Of a DNA stretch of 64,000 nt, positions 1-18,828 are shown piece after piece. The notes beneath the pieces are model-generated. The model made no database searches, was not told the DNA's origin, and worked only from the letters and a program-made list of their open reading frames with translations. The position numbers were made by a program, and so were the translations under genes. The DNA is taken from contig NW_026110552.1 in assembly GCF_024679095.1 (NCBI RefSeq), positions 620,001 through 684,000 of the forward strand, written 5' to 3'. Numbering within the stretch: the stretch's first letter is position 1; the number at the start of each line of letters is the position of its first letter. Source of the stretch: Eriocheir sinensis (taxonomy: Eukaryota > Arthropoda > Malacostraca > Decapoda > Varunidae).

Positions 1-356
1 CACATAAAACTAGGTAAATTTCTTTTGAAATGTATATACAAAATAGCCATAAAATATTGTAAATTTGTGTCAAAATATATAAACAAATACACATAAAATA
101 ACGTAAATTTGTATGAAAAATATATACAAAATACACATAGAATAATGTCAATTCGTATCAAAATGAATCAGCAGAATATCAATAAAATAATGTATATTTG
201 TATGAAAATAGAGATGCAAAATACCCCCCAAAAAATAGCATATGTTTATAAAATACAGATACAAAAATACACATCGAATAATTAAATTTGTATTAAAATT
301 AATATACAAAATGCGTATATAATAAGGTAAATTTGTATTGAAAAAATATGCAACAT
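1..356 (-). repeat. 45-bp AT satellite, minus block, window start
   Basis: Monomers read in the A-rich sense on the top strand (ACATAAAATAACGTAAATTTG type). The block begins inside an array that continues beyond the window. It matches 17460-17817 and 62969-63337 almost base for base, including the rarer CATAAAACTAGGTAAATTTC variant at its start. The switch to the opposite orientation falls at GCAACATACACGTTTACTC, shared by all three copies. No gene is visible. Confidence 0.93.
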
Positions 357-1389
357 ACACGTTTACTCATACAAATTTATATTATTTTATTGGTATTTTG
401 TTTATTTATTTTGATACGAATTACATGATTATATGAGTATTTTGTACACATTTTTTTATACGTATTTACATTATTTAATGTGTATTTTGTTTACATATTT
501 TCATACAAATTTACGTTATTATATGTGTATTTGTATAAATATTTTGATACAAATCTACTTTATTTCATGTATTTTGTATATATATTTCAATTCAAATTTA
601 GCTTATTTTGTGTGTATTTTGTATATATTTTCATACAAATTTAATTACTTCTGTGTATTTATGTATATAGTTTTATATAAATTTACGTTATTTTATGTGT
701 ATTTTGTATATTTATATTTATACAAATACACATTCTTTTATTGGTATTTTGTTTATTTATTTTGATAAGAATTTACATTATTTTATGTGTATTTTGTATA
801 CATTTTTTTATACGTATTTACTTAATTTTATGTGTATTTTGTATATATATATTTATAGAAATCTACGTTATTTTATGTGTATTCGTATACATATTTTGAA
901 ACAAATTTACATTGCTTTATATGTATTTTGCGTATCTATTTCAATACAAATTTACCTTATTGTATGTGTTTTTTATATATTTATTTTAATACAAATCTAA
1001 TTTTTTTATGTGTATTTTGGTATATATATTTTTATAAATAAAAAAATGCGTTATTTTATGGGTATTTTGCCTCTTTATTTTCATACAAATTTACATTATT
1101 TTATTAATATTCTGTGTATTTATTTTGATACGATTTTACATTATTCTATTTGTGTTTTGTATATATTTTTTTATCCAAATTTACGTTATTTTAAGTGTAT
1201 TTGTTTATGTATTTTCAATCAAATTTACATTATTTTATGTGTATTTTGTATATGTATTTCCATACAAATTGACCTAATTTTATGTGTATTTTGTATATTT
1301 ATTTTCATACAAATTTAAAATATTTTTGTGTATTTTTGTATATAGTTTGATACAAATTTAGGTTATTTTCTGTGTATTTTGAATATCTA
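357..1389 (+). repeat. 45-bp AT satellite, plus block
   Basis: Clear 45-bp phasing can be counted directly: the TTTTAT start recurs at 691, 736, 781, 826, 871 and then about 915. The variants ending CACATTC, CGTATTTACTTAA, AGAAATCTACGTTA and GAAACAAATTTACATTG appear in the higher-order order. The block is homologous to 17818-18828, where several monomers carry small internal deletions. It ends at the plus-to-minus switch GAATATCTATTAAATATATA. Confidence 0.94.
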
Positions 1390-4300
1390 TTAAATATATA
1401 TACAAAATATATATGAAATTATGTAAATACGTATAAAAATATATATACAAAATACATATCAAATAATGTAAATTCTAGTCAAAATAAATAAACAAAATAT
1501 CATGAAAAGAATGTGTATTTGTATGAAAATATAAAATAGATAATAAATTTGTATAAAATATATATGCAAGATACACATTAAATAATGTAAATATGTATAA
1601 AAAAGTATATACAAAAAACAAATAGAATAATGTAAAATCGTATAAAAAAAATACACCGAATATTGATAAGATAATGTAAATTTGTATGAAAATAAAGATG
1701 CAAAATTCCCATAAAATAGCACATTCTTATAAAAATATATATACCAAAATACACATAAAATTTTTAAATTTGTATTGAAATAAATATACAAAATGCATAT
1801 ACAATAAGGTAAATTTGTATTGAAAGAGATATGCAAAAATACATATAAAACAATGTAAATTTGTTTCAAAATATATATACGAATACAAATAAAAAAACGT
1901 AGATTTCTACAAAAATATATATACAAAATACACATAAAATTAAGTAAATACGTATAAAAAAAATGTATTCAAAATACACATAAAATAATGTAAATTCGAA
2001 TTAAAATAAATAAACAAAATACCAATAAAAGAATGTGTATTTGGATAAATATAAATATACAAAATACACATACAAAATAAACATAAAATAAGGTAGATTT
2101 GTAATAAAATATATGTACAAAATACACATACAATAATGTAAATTTATATGAAAATATATATACAAATACACATAAAATACCATGAATTTGTATAAAAAAT
2201 TATATTCAAAATAAATATTAAATAATGTAAGAGCGTATAAAAATATATATACAAAGTACATATAAAATGAAAATTAAGATGCAAAATACCTATAAAATAA
2301 TGCATTTTTTTATAAAATTATTGATACCAAAAACACATAAAATATTTGAACTTGTATTAAAATAAATATACAAAATGCACATACAATAAGGTAAATTTGT
2401 ATTGAAATAGATATGGAAAATACATATAAAATAATGTAAATTTGTTTCAAAATATATATACGAATACACATAAAATAACGTAGATTTCTATAAAAATACA
2501 TATACAAAATACACATAAAATTAAGTAAATACGTATAAAAAATGTATACAAAATACACATAAAATAATGTAAATTCGTATAAATGTAAATAAACAATATA
2601 CCAATAAAAGAATGTGTATTTGTATAAATATAAATATACAAAATGCACATAAAATAACGTAAATTTATATAAAACTATATACATAAAATAACGCAAATTT
2701 CTATAAAAATATATGTACAAAAATGAACATTAGATAAATTTGTATAAAAATATATATACAAAACACACATTAGATAATGTAAATGAGTATAAAAATATGT
2801 ATACAAAATACCTCTGAAATAATCTAAATTCGTATCGAATTAAATTAAGAAATACCAATAAAATAATGTAATTTTGGATGAAAATATATATACAAAATAC
2901 ACATAAAATAACCTAATTACAAATACAAATATACACATAAAATAATTTAAAATTGAATGAAATAAATATACAAAATAAACATAAAATAAGGTAAATTTGT
3001 AATGAAATATATGAAAAAATACACATAAAATAATATAAATTTGTATGAAAATATATATACAAATACACATTAAATAACATGAATTTGTATAAAATTTGTA
3101 TCAAAATATATACTTATACACACAATAAAATAACGTAATTTTTTTATGAAAATGTATATACAAAATACACATAAAATAATTTAAATACGTAGAAAAATAT
3201 ATATACAAAAAACACATAAAATAGTGTAAATATGTATGAAAATATATAAACAAATACACATAAAATAATGTAAATTTGGATAAAAAATATATACAAAATT
3301 AACATTAAATAATGTAAATATATATATAAAAAAATATGTACAAAAAACACATAGAATAATGTTAAATCGTATTAAAATAAATAAAGAGACTATCAATAAA
3401 ATAATGTAAATTTGTATGAAAATAAAGATGCAAAATATCCATATAATAACGCATATTTGCATAAAAATATATATACAAAAATATATATAAAATAATTAAA
3501 TTTGTATTAAAATAAATATACAAAATGCACGTACAATAAAGTAAATTTGTATTGAAATAGATATGCAAAATACACATTAATAATGTAAATTTGTATAAAA
3601 ATATATATACGAATACTCATAAAATAGAGTAAATTTCTATGAAAATATACATACAAAATAGATATACAAAATACACATATAACTAGTTAAATATGTATTT
3701 AAATACATGTACAAAAAACACATAAAATAATGTAGATTTGTATGAAATGAAAACAAATACATTTTATATAAAATATATATACAAAATACACATAGAATAA
3801 TGTAAAATCATATCAAAATAAATACACAGAATATCAATAAAATAATGTAAATTTGTATGAAAATAAAGATGCAAAATACCCATAAAATAAAGCATATTTT
3901 TATAAAAATATATATTAAAAAATACACTTAGCTTAATAAAATTTGTATTAAAATTAATATACAAAATGCACATACAATAAAGTAAATTTGTATTAAAAAA
4001 ATATGCAAAATACACATAAAACAATGTAAATTTGTTTCAAAATATATATACGAATACACATAAAATAACGCAGATTTCTATAGAAATATATATACAAAAT
4101 ACACTTGAAATAATGTAAATACGTATAAAAATATATATACAAAATACACATTAAATAATGTTAATTCGTGTCAAAATAAATAAACAAAATATCATGAAAA
4201 GAATGTGTATTTGTATGAAAATAGATATACAAAATATACATAAAATAACCTAAATTTGTATAAAACTATATACAAAAATACACAAAAATAATTTAAACTT

Positions 4301-4946
4301 GTATGAAAATAAATATACAAAAAACATATAAAATTAGGTAAATTTGTATTGAAATACATATACAAAATACACATAAAATAATGTAAATTTGAATGAAAAT
4401 ATATAAACATATAGACTTAAAATAACGTAAATTTGTATCAAATATATATACAAAAAACACATTAAATAATGTAAATATGTATAAAAAAATATATACAAAA
4501 CACAAATAAAATAATGTAAAATCGTATCAAAATAAATACAGAAAATATTAATAAAATAATGTAAATTTGAATGAAAATTAAGATGCAAAAAAACATAAAA
4601 TATTTGATTTTGTATTAAAATAAATAGATATACAAAATACTCATAAAATAAGCTAAATTTGATTTGAAATATATATACAAAATACATAAAATAATGTAAA
4701 TTTGTATCAAAATACTTATACAAATACACATATAATAACGTAAATTTGTATAAAAATATATAAACAAAATACACATTAAATAATGTAAATACGTATAAAA
4801 AAAATGTACAAAATACACAAATAATCATGTAATTCGTATCAAAATAAATAGACAAAATACCAATAAAATAATGTAAATTTCTATGAGAAAACATATACAA
4901 AATACACATAAATAACGCAAATATCAATAAAAATATATATAATATA
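1390..4946 (-). repeat. 45-bp AT satellite, minus block
   Basis: An uninterrupted array of about 79 monomers. It contains the single CACA at 2169-2172 that is the empty counterpart of the LTR insertion site found at 19608. Positions 2275 onward also occur in inverted form at 31405-34735. The open frames here (for example 1459-1935 and 4334-4927 on the minus strand) are translations of the repeat. Confidence 0.94.
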
Positions 4947-7812
4947 ATATATTTTTAAACATATTTAAAATATTTAATGTATATTTTGTATACATATTTT
5001 ATCCAAATTTACGTTATTTTATATGTATTTGTTTATATATTTTCATACAAATGTGAGTTTTGTATATGTATTTCAATACAAATTTGCCTAACTTTATGTG
5101 TATTTTGCATATCTATTTTCAAACAAATTAAAAAAAATTTTGTGTATTTTTGTATATATTTTTATACAAATTTTAGTTATTTTATTAGTTTTTTGTATAT
5201 ATATTTTCCTACAAATATACATTCTTTTATTGGAATTTTGTTTATTTAATTTTTTACGAATTTACATTATTTTATGTGTATTTTGTATATATATTTTTCT
5301 ACGTATTTAAATTATTTTATGTGTATTTTATATATACATTTTCATAAAAATTTACGTTATTTTATTGTGTGTATTCGTATATATTTTGAAACAAATTTTA
5401 TACAAATTCATGTTATTTTATGTGTATTTGTATATATATTTTCATACAAATTTATATTATTTTATGTGTATACTTACATATATTTTATTACAAATTTACC
5501 TTATTTTTATGTTTATTTTGTATATTTATTTCATTCAATTTTAAATTATTTAATGTGTATATTTGTATTTGTATTTAGGTTATTTTATGTGTGTTTTCTA
5601 TATATATTTTCATCCAAAATTACATTATTTTATTGTTATTTTCTTAATTTAACTCGAAACGAATTTAGATTATTTCATAGGTATTTTGTATACATATTTT
5701 TATACTCATTTACATTATCTAATGTGTGTTTTGTATATATTTTTTTATGCAAACTAATTTTATGTGCATTTTTGTACATATATTTTTATAGAAACTTAAA
5801 ACGATATTTTATGTGTATTTTGTATATGTTTCTCATACAAATTTACTTTATTTAATTAGTTTTTTGTTTATTTATTTTGATACGAATGACTTGATTATTT
5901 GTGTATTTGTATATGTTTTTTCATACAAATTTATATTATTTCATTGGTATTTTGTTTATTTATTTTGATACGAATTACATGATTATATGTGTATTTTGTA
6001 CATATTTTTTATACGTATTTACATTATTTAATGTGTATTTTGTTTATATATTTTCATACAAATTTACCTTAATATATGTGTATTTGTATAAATATTTTGA
6101 TACAAATTTACTTTATTTTATGTATTTTGTATGTATATATTTCAATTCAAATTTAGCTTATTTTGTGTGTATTTTGTATATCTATTTTCATACAAATTTA
6201 ATTACTTTTGTGTATTTTTGTATATAGTTTTATACAAATTTACGTTATTTTATGTGTATATTGTATATTTATATTTATACAAATACACATTCTTTTTTTG
6301 GTATTTTGTTTATTTATTTTGATACGAATTTACATTATTTTATGTGTAATTTGTATAAAAAATTTTATACGTATTTACTTCATTTTTATGTGTATTTTGT
6401 ATATATATTTTTATACAAATCTACGTTATTTTATGTGTATTCGTATATATATTTTGAAACAAATTTATTATATGTGTATTTGTATAAATATTTTGATACA
6501 AATTTACTTTATTTCATGTATTTTGTATATATATTTCAATTCAAATTTAGCTTATTTTATCTGTATTTTGTATATCTATTTTCATACGAATTTAATTACT
6601 TCTGTGTATTTTTGTATATAGTTTTATACAAATTTACGTTATTTTATGTGTATTTTGTATATTTATATTTATACAAATACACATTCTTTTTTTGGTATTT
6701 TGTTTATTTATTTTGATACGAATTTACATTATTTTAATTGTAATTTGTATACATTTTTTTATACGTATTTACTTCATTTATTCATTTATTTATTTGTATA
6801 TATATTTTTATAGAAATCTACGTTATTTTATGTGTATTCGTATATATATTTTGAAACAAATTTACATTGTTTTATATGTATTTTGCATATCTATTTCCAT
6901 ACAGATTTACATTATTATATTTGTATTTTGTATATTTATTTTAATACAAATTAATTTTTTATGTGTATTTTTGTAAATATATTTTTATAAAAAAAATGCG
7001 TTATTTTATGGGTATTTTGCATCTTTATTTTCATACAAATTTACATTATTTTATTAACATTCTGTGTATTTTTTTTATACGATTTTACATTATTCTATTT
7101 GTGTTTTGTATATATATTTTTTATACATATTTACATTATTTAATAAGTATTTTGTATATATATTTTATACAAATTTACGTTAATTTAAGTGTATTTATTT
7201 ATATTTTTTCATTCAAATTTACATTATTTTATGTGTATTTTGTATATGTATTTCAATACAAACTTACCTAATTTTATGTGTATTTTGTATATTTATTTTC
7301 ATACAAATTTAATTTATTTTTGTGTATTTATATATATAGTTTTATACAAATTTACGTTATTTTATGTGTATTTTATACATGTATTTTCATACAAATACAC
7401 ATTCTCTTATTGATATTCTTATTTATTTTGTCACGAGTTTACATTATTTAATGTGTATTTTGTATATATATTTTTATACGTATTTACATCATTTCATGTG
7501 TATTTGTATATATATTTCTATAGCTATCTACGTTATTTTAAGTGTATTCGTATATATATTTTGAAACAAATCTTCATTATTTTATGTGTATTTTGTATAT
7601 ATATTTCATTACAAATTTGCCTTATTTTATGTTTATTTTTATATCTATTTTCATTCAAATTCAAATTATTTTATGTGTATATATTTATTTGTATATACGT
7701 TCTTTTATGTGTATTTTCTATATATATTTTCATTCAAAATTACATTATTTTATCGGTATTTTGTTCATTTTTTTCGATACGAATTTAGATTATTTCATGT
7801 GTATTTTCTATA
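4947..7812 (+). repeat. 45-bp AT satellite, plus block with a complete 16-mer higher-order cycle
   Basis: The block starts at a near-palindromic AT core centred on about 4947. It includes the clearest full higher-order cycle: between the CACATTC-ending monomers near 6677 and 7390 I count sixteen monomers, each with a distinguishable variant. It also holds a local tandem duplication of about 393 bp (about 6074-6466 and 6467-6860). It ends with a switch at about 7812, in CTATACATATACATATAGAG. Confidence 0.94.
6074..6860 (+). repeat. local tandem duplication, about 393 bp x 2
   Basis: The same monomer series (TATGTGTATTTGTATAAATA, then CAATTCAAATTTAGC, then the CACATTC monomer) runs twice, starting near 6074 and again near 6467. 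The join at about 6466 truncates a GAAACAAATTTA monomer. This shows unequal exchange inside the 16-mer cycle; about nine monomers are in each copy. Confidence 0.75.
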
Positions 7813-7920
7813 CATATACATATAGAGTAAATTTCTATGAAAATATATATTGAAAATACATATAAAATTATGTAAATAAGTATAAAATATATATATCAAA
7901 TACACCTAAAAAAATGAAAA
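7813..7920 (-). repeat. short minus-oriented satellite block
   Basis: Two to three monomers in A-rich orientation between two plus blocks, starting AGAGTAAATTTCTATG. The same monomers occur at 8586-8690 and 10547-10650. The block ends in a run of A followed by a switch back to T-rich monomers at about 7921. Confidence 0.85.
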
Positions 7921-8416
7921 TTCAATATAAATTTACCTTATTGTATGTGCATTTTGTATATTTATTTCAATACAAATTTAAATATTTTATGTGTATTTTG
8001 GTATATATATTTTTATAAGAAATGCGCTATTTTATGGGAATTTTGCATCTTTATTTTCATACAAACTTACATTATTTTATTTTCATAGAAATTTACTCTA
8101 TTTTATGAGTATTCGTATATATATTTTGATACAAATTTACATTATTGATGTGTATTTTGCATATCTATTTCAATACAGATTTACCTTATTGTATGTGTAT
8201 TTTGTATATTTATTTTAATACAAATTAATTTTTTTATGTGTATTATTGTATAAATATATTTCTATAAAAAAATGCGTTATTTTATGGGTATTTTGCATCT
8301 TTATTTTCATACAAATTTACATTATTTTATTAATATTCTGTGTATTTATTTTGATACGATTTTACATTATTCTATTTGTGTTTTGTATATATTTTTTTAT
8401 TCAAATTTACGTTATT
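7921..8416 (+). repeat. 45-bp AT satellite, short plus block
   Basis: About eleven monomers, including the AATGCGTTA and CATCTTTATTTTCATAC variants. The block is bounded on both sides by orientation switches; the right one is at TTATTTTAAGTAAAAATATA (about 8417). Confidence 0.9.
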
Positions 8417-12635
<4,219 letters not shown>

Positions 12636-14869
12636 TAAAATACTTCTGTGTATTTTTTTATATAGTTTTATATAAATTTAAGTTATTTTATGTGTATTTT
12701 GTATATTTATATTTATACAAATACACATTCTTTTATTGATATTTTGTATATTTATTTTGATACGAATTTACATTATTTTATGTGTATTTTGTATACATTT
12801 TTTTTATACGTATTTACTTCATTTTATGTGTATTTTGTATATATATTTTTTTAGAAATCTACGTTATTTTATGTGTATTCGTATATATATTTTGAAACAA
12901 ATTTACATTGTTTTATATGTATTTTGCATATCTATTTCAATACAAATTTACCTTATTGAATGTGTTTTTTGTATATTTATTTTAATACAAATTTAATTTT
13001 TTGATGTGTATTTTGGTATATATATTTTTATAAATAAAAAAATGCGTTATTTTATGGGTATTTTTATAAATATTTTGATACAAATCTACATTATTTTATG
13101 TATTTTGTATATACATTTCAATTCAAATTTAGCTTATTTTATCTGTATTTTGTATATCTATTTTCATACGAATTTAATTACTTCTGTGTATTTTTGTATA
13201 TAGTTTTATATAAATTTACGTTATTTTATGTGTATTTTGTATATTTATATTTATACAAATACACATTCTTTTATTGGTATTATGTTTATTTATTTTGATA
13301 CGAATTTACATTATTTTATGTGTATTTTGTATACATTTTCTTATACGTATTTACTTCATTTTATGTGTATTTTGTATATATATTTTTATACAAATCTTCG
13401 TTATTTTATGTGTATTCGTATATATATTTTGAAACAAATTTACATTGTTTATATATGTAATTTGCATATCTATTTCAATACAGATTTAACTTATTGTATG
13501 TGTATTTTGTATATTTATTTTAATACAAATTAATTTTTTCATGTGTATTTTGGTATATATATTTTTATAAAAAATGCGTTATTTAATGGGTATTTTGCAT
13601 CTTTATTTTCATACAAATTTACATTGTTTTATTAATATTCTGTGTATTTATTTTGATACGATTTTACATTATTCTATTTGTGTTTTGTATATATTTTTTT
13701 TATACATATTTACATTATTTAATGTGTATTTTGTATATTTTAAAACAAATTTACGTTATTTTATGCGCATCTGTTAAAATATTTTGATACAAAATTACAT
13801 TATTTTATATATTTTGTATATATATTTCAATACAAATTTAGTTTGATTTATGTATATTTTGTATATCTATTTTCATTTGTATCAAAATAAATAAACAAAA
13901 TAGCAATAAAATAATGTAAATTTGTATGAGAAAACATATACAAATGCACATAAAATAAAGTAAATTTGCAAATATGTATTGAAATAGATATGCAAAATAC
14001 ATATAAAACAAAGTAAATTTGTTTCAAAATATATATACGAATACACATAAAATAACGTAGATTTCTATAAAAATATGTATAAAATACACATAAAATGAAG
14101 TAAATACGTATAAAAAAATGAATACAAAAAATACATAAAAATCGTATCAAGATAAATAAACAAAATACCAGTAAAAGAATGTGTATTTGTAAAAATATAA
14201 ATATACAAAATACACATAAAATATCGTAAAATTTGTATAAAACTATATATAAAAATACACAGAAGTAATTAAATTTGTATGAAAATATATATACAAAATA
14301 CAGCTAAATTAAGCTAAATTTGAATTGAAATGTACATACAAAATACTTAAAATAATGTAAATCTGTATCAAAATATTTATACAAATACATATAATAACGT
14401 AGATTTGTTTAAAAATATATAAACAAAATACACATTAAGTAATGTAAATACGTATAAAAAATATGTACAAAATACACATATAATCATGTAATTCGTATCA
14501 AAATAAATAAACAAAATAGCAATAAAATAATGTAAATTTGTATGAGAAAACATATACAAATAACGCAAATTTCTATAAAAATATATGTACAAAAATGCAC
14601 ATAAAATAAAGTAAATTTGCAAAAAAATATATATACAAAACATACACTAAATAATGTAAATGCGTACATAAAATAACCTAAATTTGTATAAAACAATATA
14701 CAAAAATACACAGAAATAATTTAAATTTGTTTGAAAAGAAATATACAAAATACACATAAAATTAGGTAAATTTTTATTGAAATACATATACAAAATACAC
14801 ATCAAATAATGTAAATTTGAATGAAAATATATAAGCAAATACACTTAAAATAACGTAAATTTGTATAAA

Positions 14870-16943
14870 ATATATATGCAAGATACATATTAAATAATGT
14901 AAATGTGTATAAAAAATATATATACAAAAAACAAATAGAATAATGTAAAATCGTATCAAAATAAATACACAGAATATTAATAAAATAATGTAAATTTGTA
15001 TGAAAATAAAGATACAAAATTCCCAAAAATTATCGCATTTTTTATAAAAATATATTTACCAAAATACACATAAAATATTTAAATTTGTATTGAAATAAAT
15101 ATACAAAATGCATATACAGTAAGGTAAATTTGTATTGAAAGAGATATACAAAAATACATATAAAAACAATGTAAATTTGTTTCAAAATATATATACGAAT
15201 ACACATAAAATAAAGTAGATTTCTATAGAAATATATATACAAAATACATATGAAATTATGTAAATACGCATAAAAATATATATACAAAATACATATCAAA
15301 TAATGTAAATTCGTGTCAAAATAAATAAACAAAATATCATGAAAAGAATGTGTATTTGTATGAAAATAGATAATAGATAATAAATTTGTATAAAATATAT
15401 GTGCAAGTTTCACATTAAATAATGTAAATATGTATAAAAAAGTATATACAAAAAACAAATAGAATTATGTAACATCGTATCAAAATAAATACACCGAATA
15501 TTAATAAAATAATGTAAATTTGTATGAAAATAAAGATGCAAAATTCCCATAAAATAGCGCATTTCTTATAAAAATATATATACCAAAATACACATGAAAT
15601 ATTTGAATTTGCATTGAAATAAATATTCAAAATGCACATACAATAAGGTAAATTTGTATTGAAAGAGATATGCAAAAATACATATAAGACAATGTAAATT
15701 TGTTTCAAAATATATATACGAATTCAAATAAAAAAACGTGGATTTCTATAAAAATATATATACAAAATACACATAAAATTAAGTAAATACGTATAAAAAA
15801 ATGCATACAAAATACACATAAAATCATGTAATTTCGAATTAAAATAAATGTAAATTTGAATGAACATATAAAAACAAATACACTTAAAATAACGTAAATT
15901 TGTATAAAATATATATGCAAGATACACATTAAATAATGTAAATGTGTATAAAAAAATATATACAAAAAACAAACAGAATAATGTAAAATCGTATCAAAAT
16001 AAATAAACAGAATATCAATAAAATAATGTAAATTTGTATGAAAATAAAGATGCAAAATTCCCAAAAATTATCGCATTTTTTATAAAAATATATATACCAA
16101 AACACACATAAAATATTTAAATTTGTATTGAAATAAATATACAAAATGCATATACAGTAAGGTAAATTTGTATTGAAAGAGATATTCAAAAATACATATA
16201 AAACAATGTAAATTTGTTTCAAAATATATATACGAATACACATAAAATAAAGTAGGTTTCTATAGAAATATATATACAAAATACATATGAAATTATGTAA
16301 ATACGTATAAAAATATATATACAAAATACATATCAAATAATGTAAATTCGTGTCAAAATAAATAAACAAAATATCATGAAAAGAATGTGTATTTGTATGA
16401 AAATAGATAATAGATAATAAATTTGTATAAAATATATATGCAAGATACACATTAAATAATGTAAATATGTATAAAAAAGTATATACAAAAAACAAATAGG
16501 ATAACGTAACATCGTATCAAAATAAATACACCGAATATTAATAAAATAATGTAAATTTGTATGAAAATAAAGATGCAAAATTCCCATAAAATAGCGCATT
16601 TCTTATAAAAATATATATACCAAAATACACATAAAATATTTAAATTTGCATTGAAATAAATATACAAAATGCACATACAATAAGGTAAATTTATATTGAA
16701 AGAGATATGCAAAAATACATATAAAACAATGTAAATTTGTTTAAAAATATATATACGAATACAAATAAAAAAACGTAGATTTCTATAAAAATATATATAC
16801 AAAATACACATAAAATTAAGTAAATACGTATAAAAAAATGTATACAAAATACACATAAAATAATGTAAATTCGATTTAAAATAAATAAACAAAATACCTA
16901 TAAAAGAATGTGTATTTGGATAAATATAAATATACAAAATACA
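14870..16943 (-). repeat. 1,037-bp tandem unit, two copies
   Basis: The marker TTCCCAAAAATTATCGC lies near 15012 and again near 16049, and GATAATAGATAATAAATTTG lies near 15366 and 16403. Both spacings are about 1,037 bp, or about 23 monomers. The same marker spacing recurs at about 27.9/28.9 kb and 56.7/57.8 kb, so this unit was amplified before the larger segmental copies formed. Confidence 0.82.
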
Positions 16944-17185
16944 TATACAAAATAAACATAAAATAAGGTAGATTTGTAATAAAATATATGTACAAAATAC
17001 ACATAAAATAATGTAAATTTATATGAAAATATATATACAAATACACTTAAAATACCATGAATTTGTTTAAAAATATATATTCAAAATAAATATTAAATAA
17101 TGGAAAAGCGTATAAAAATATATATACAAAGTACATATAAAATAATGTAAATTCGTATCAATATAAATCAACAAAACACCAATAA

Positions 17186-17348
<163 letters not shown>

Positions 17349-17817
17349 AATGAAAATAAATTTACAAAATACACATAACATAACTAAAATATGTATTAAA
17401 ATCTATACAAAAATACATAGAAATAATTTGAGTTTGTATGAAAATAGATATTCAAAATACACATAAAACTAGGTAAATTTCTTTTGAAATGTATATACAA
17501 AATAATATAAAATATTGTAAATTTGTGTCAAAATATATAAACAAATACACATAAAATAACGTAAATTTGTATGAAAAATATATACAAAATACACATAGAA
17601 TAATGTCAATTCGTATCAAAATGAATGAGCAGAATATCAATAAAATAATGGATATTTGTATGAAAATAAAGATGCAAAATACCCAAAAAATAAAGCATAT
17701 GTTTATAAAAATACAGATACAAAAATACACATCGAAGAATTAAATTTGTATTAAAATTAATATACATAATGCGTATATAATAAGGTAAATTTGTATTGAA
17801 AAAATATGCAACATACA

Positions 17818-18828
17818 CGTTTACTCATACAAATTTATATTATTTTATTGGTATTTTGTTTATTTATTTTGATACGAATTACATGATTATATGTGTATTT
17901 TGTACACATTTTGTTATACGTATTTACATTATTTAATGTGTATTTTGTTTATATATTTTTATACAAATTTACGTTATTATATGAGTATTTGTATAAATAT
18001 TTTGATACAAATTTACTTTATTTCATGTATTTTGTATATATATTTCAATTCAAATTTAGCTTATTTTGTGTGTATTTTGTATATATTTTCATACAAATTT
18101 AATTACTTCTCTGTATTTATGTATATAGTTTTTTATAAATTTACGTTATTTTATGTGTATTTTGTATATTTATATTTATACAAATACACATTCTTTTATT
18201 GGTATTTTGTTTATTTATTTTGATACGAATTTACATTATTTTATGTATTTTGTATACATTTTTTATACGTATTTAATTTTATGTGTATTTTGTATTTATT
18301 TATAGAAATCTACGTTATTTTATGTGTATTCATACATATTTTAAACAAATTTACATTGCTTTATATGTATTTTGCGTATCTATTTCAATACAAATTTACC
18401 TTATTGTAAGTGTTTTTATATATTTATTTTAATACAAATCTATTTTTTTATGTATTTTGTATATATTTTTATAAATAAAAAAAATGCGTTATTTTACGGG
18501 TATTTTCCCTCTTTATTTTCATACAAATTTACATTATTTTATTAATATTCTGTGTATTTATTTTGATACGATTTTACATTATTCTATTTGTGTTTTGTAT
18601 ATATTTTTTTATCCAAATTTACGATATTTTAGGTGTATTTGTTTATGTATTTTCATTCAAATTTACATTATTTTATGTGTATTTTGTATATGTATTTCCA
18701 AATAAATTTACCTAATTTTATGTGTATTTTGTATATTTATTTTCATACAAATTTCAAATATTTTTGTGAATTTTTGTATATAGTTTGATACAAATTTAGG
18801 TTATTTTATATGTTTTTTTAATATCTAT
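17818..18828 (+). repeat. 45-bp AT satellite, plus block
   Basis: Counterpart of 357-1389. Monomers near 18240-18470 are shortened by a few bases each, compared with full-length ones in the first copy, so this copy has accumulated small deletions. It ends at the switch AATATCTATTAAATATATAT. Confidence 0.92.

Noticed and set aside
4334..4927. 197-codon minus-strand frame, and the similar plus-strand frame of 240 codons at 32038-32760, as a repeat-membrane protein pair
   Set aside because: They are the same satellite segment in inverted copies. Hydrophobicity follows from T-rich codons, and the length differs only by chance stops.
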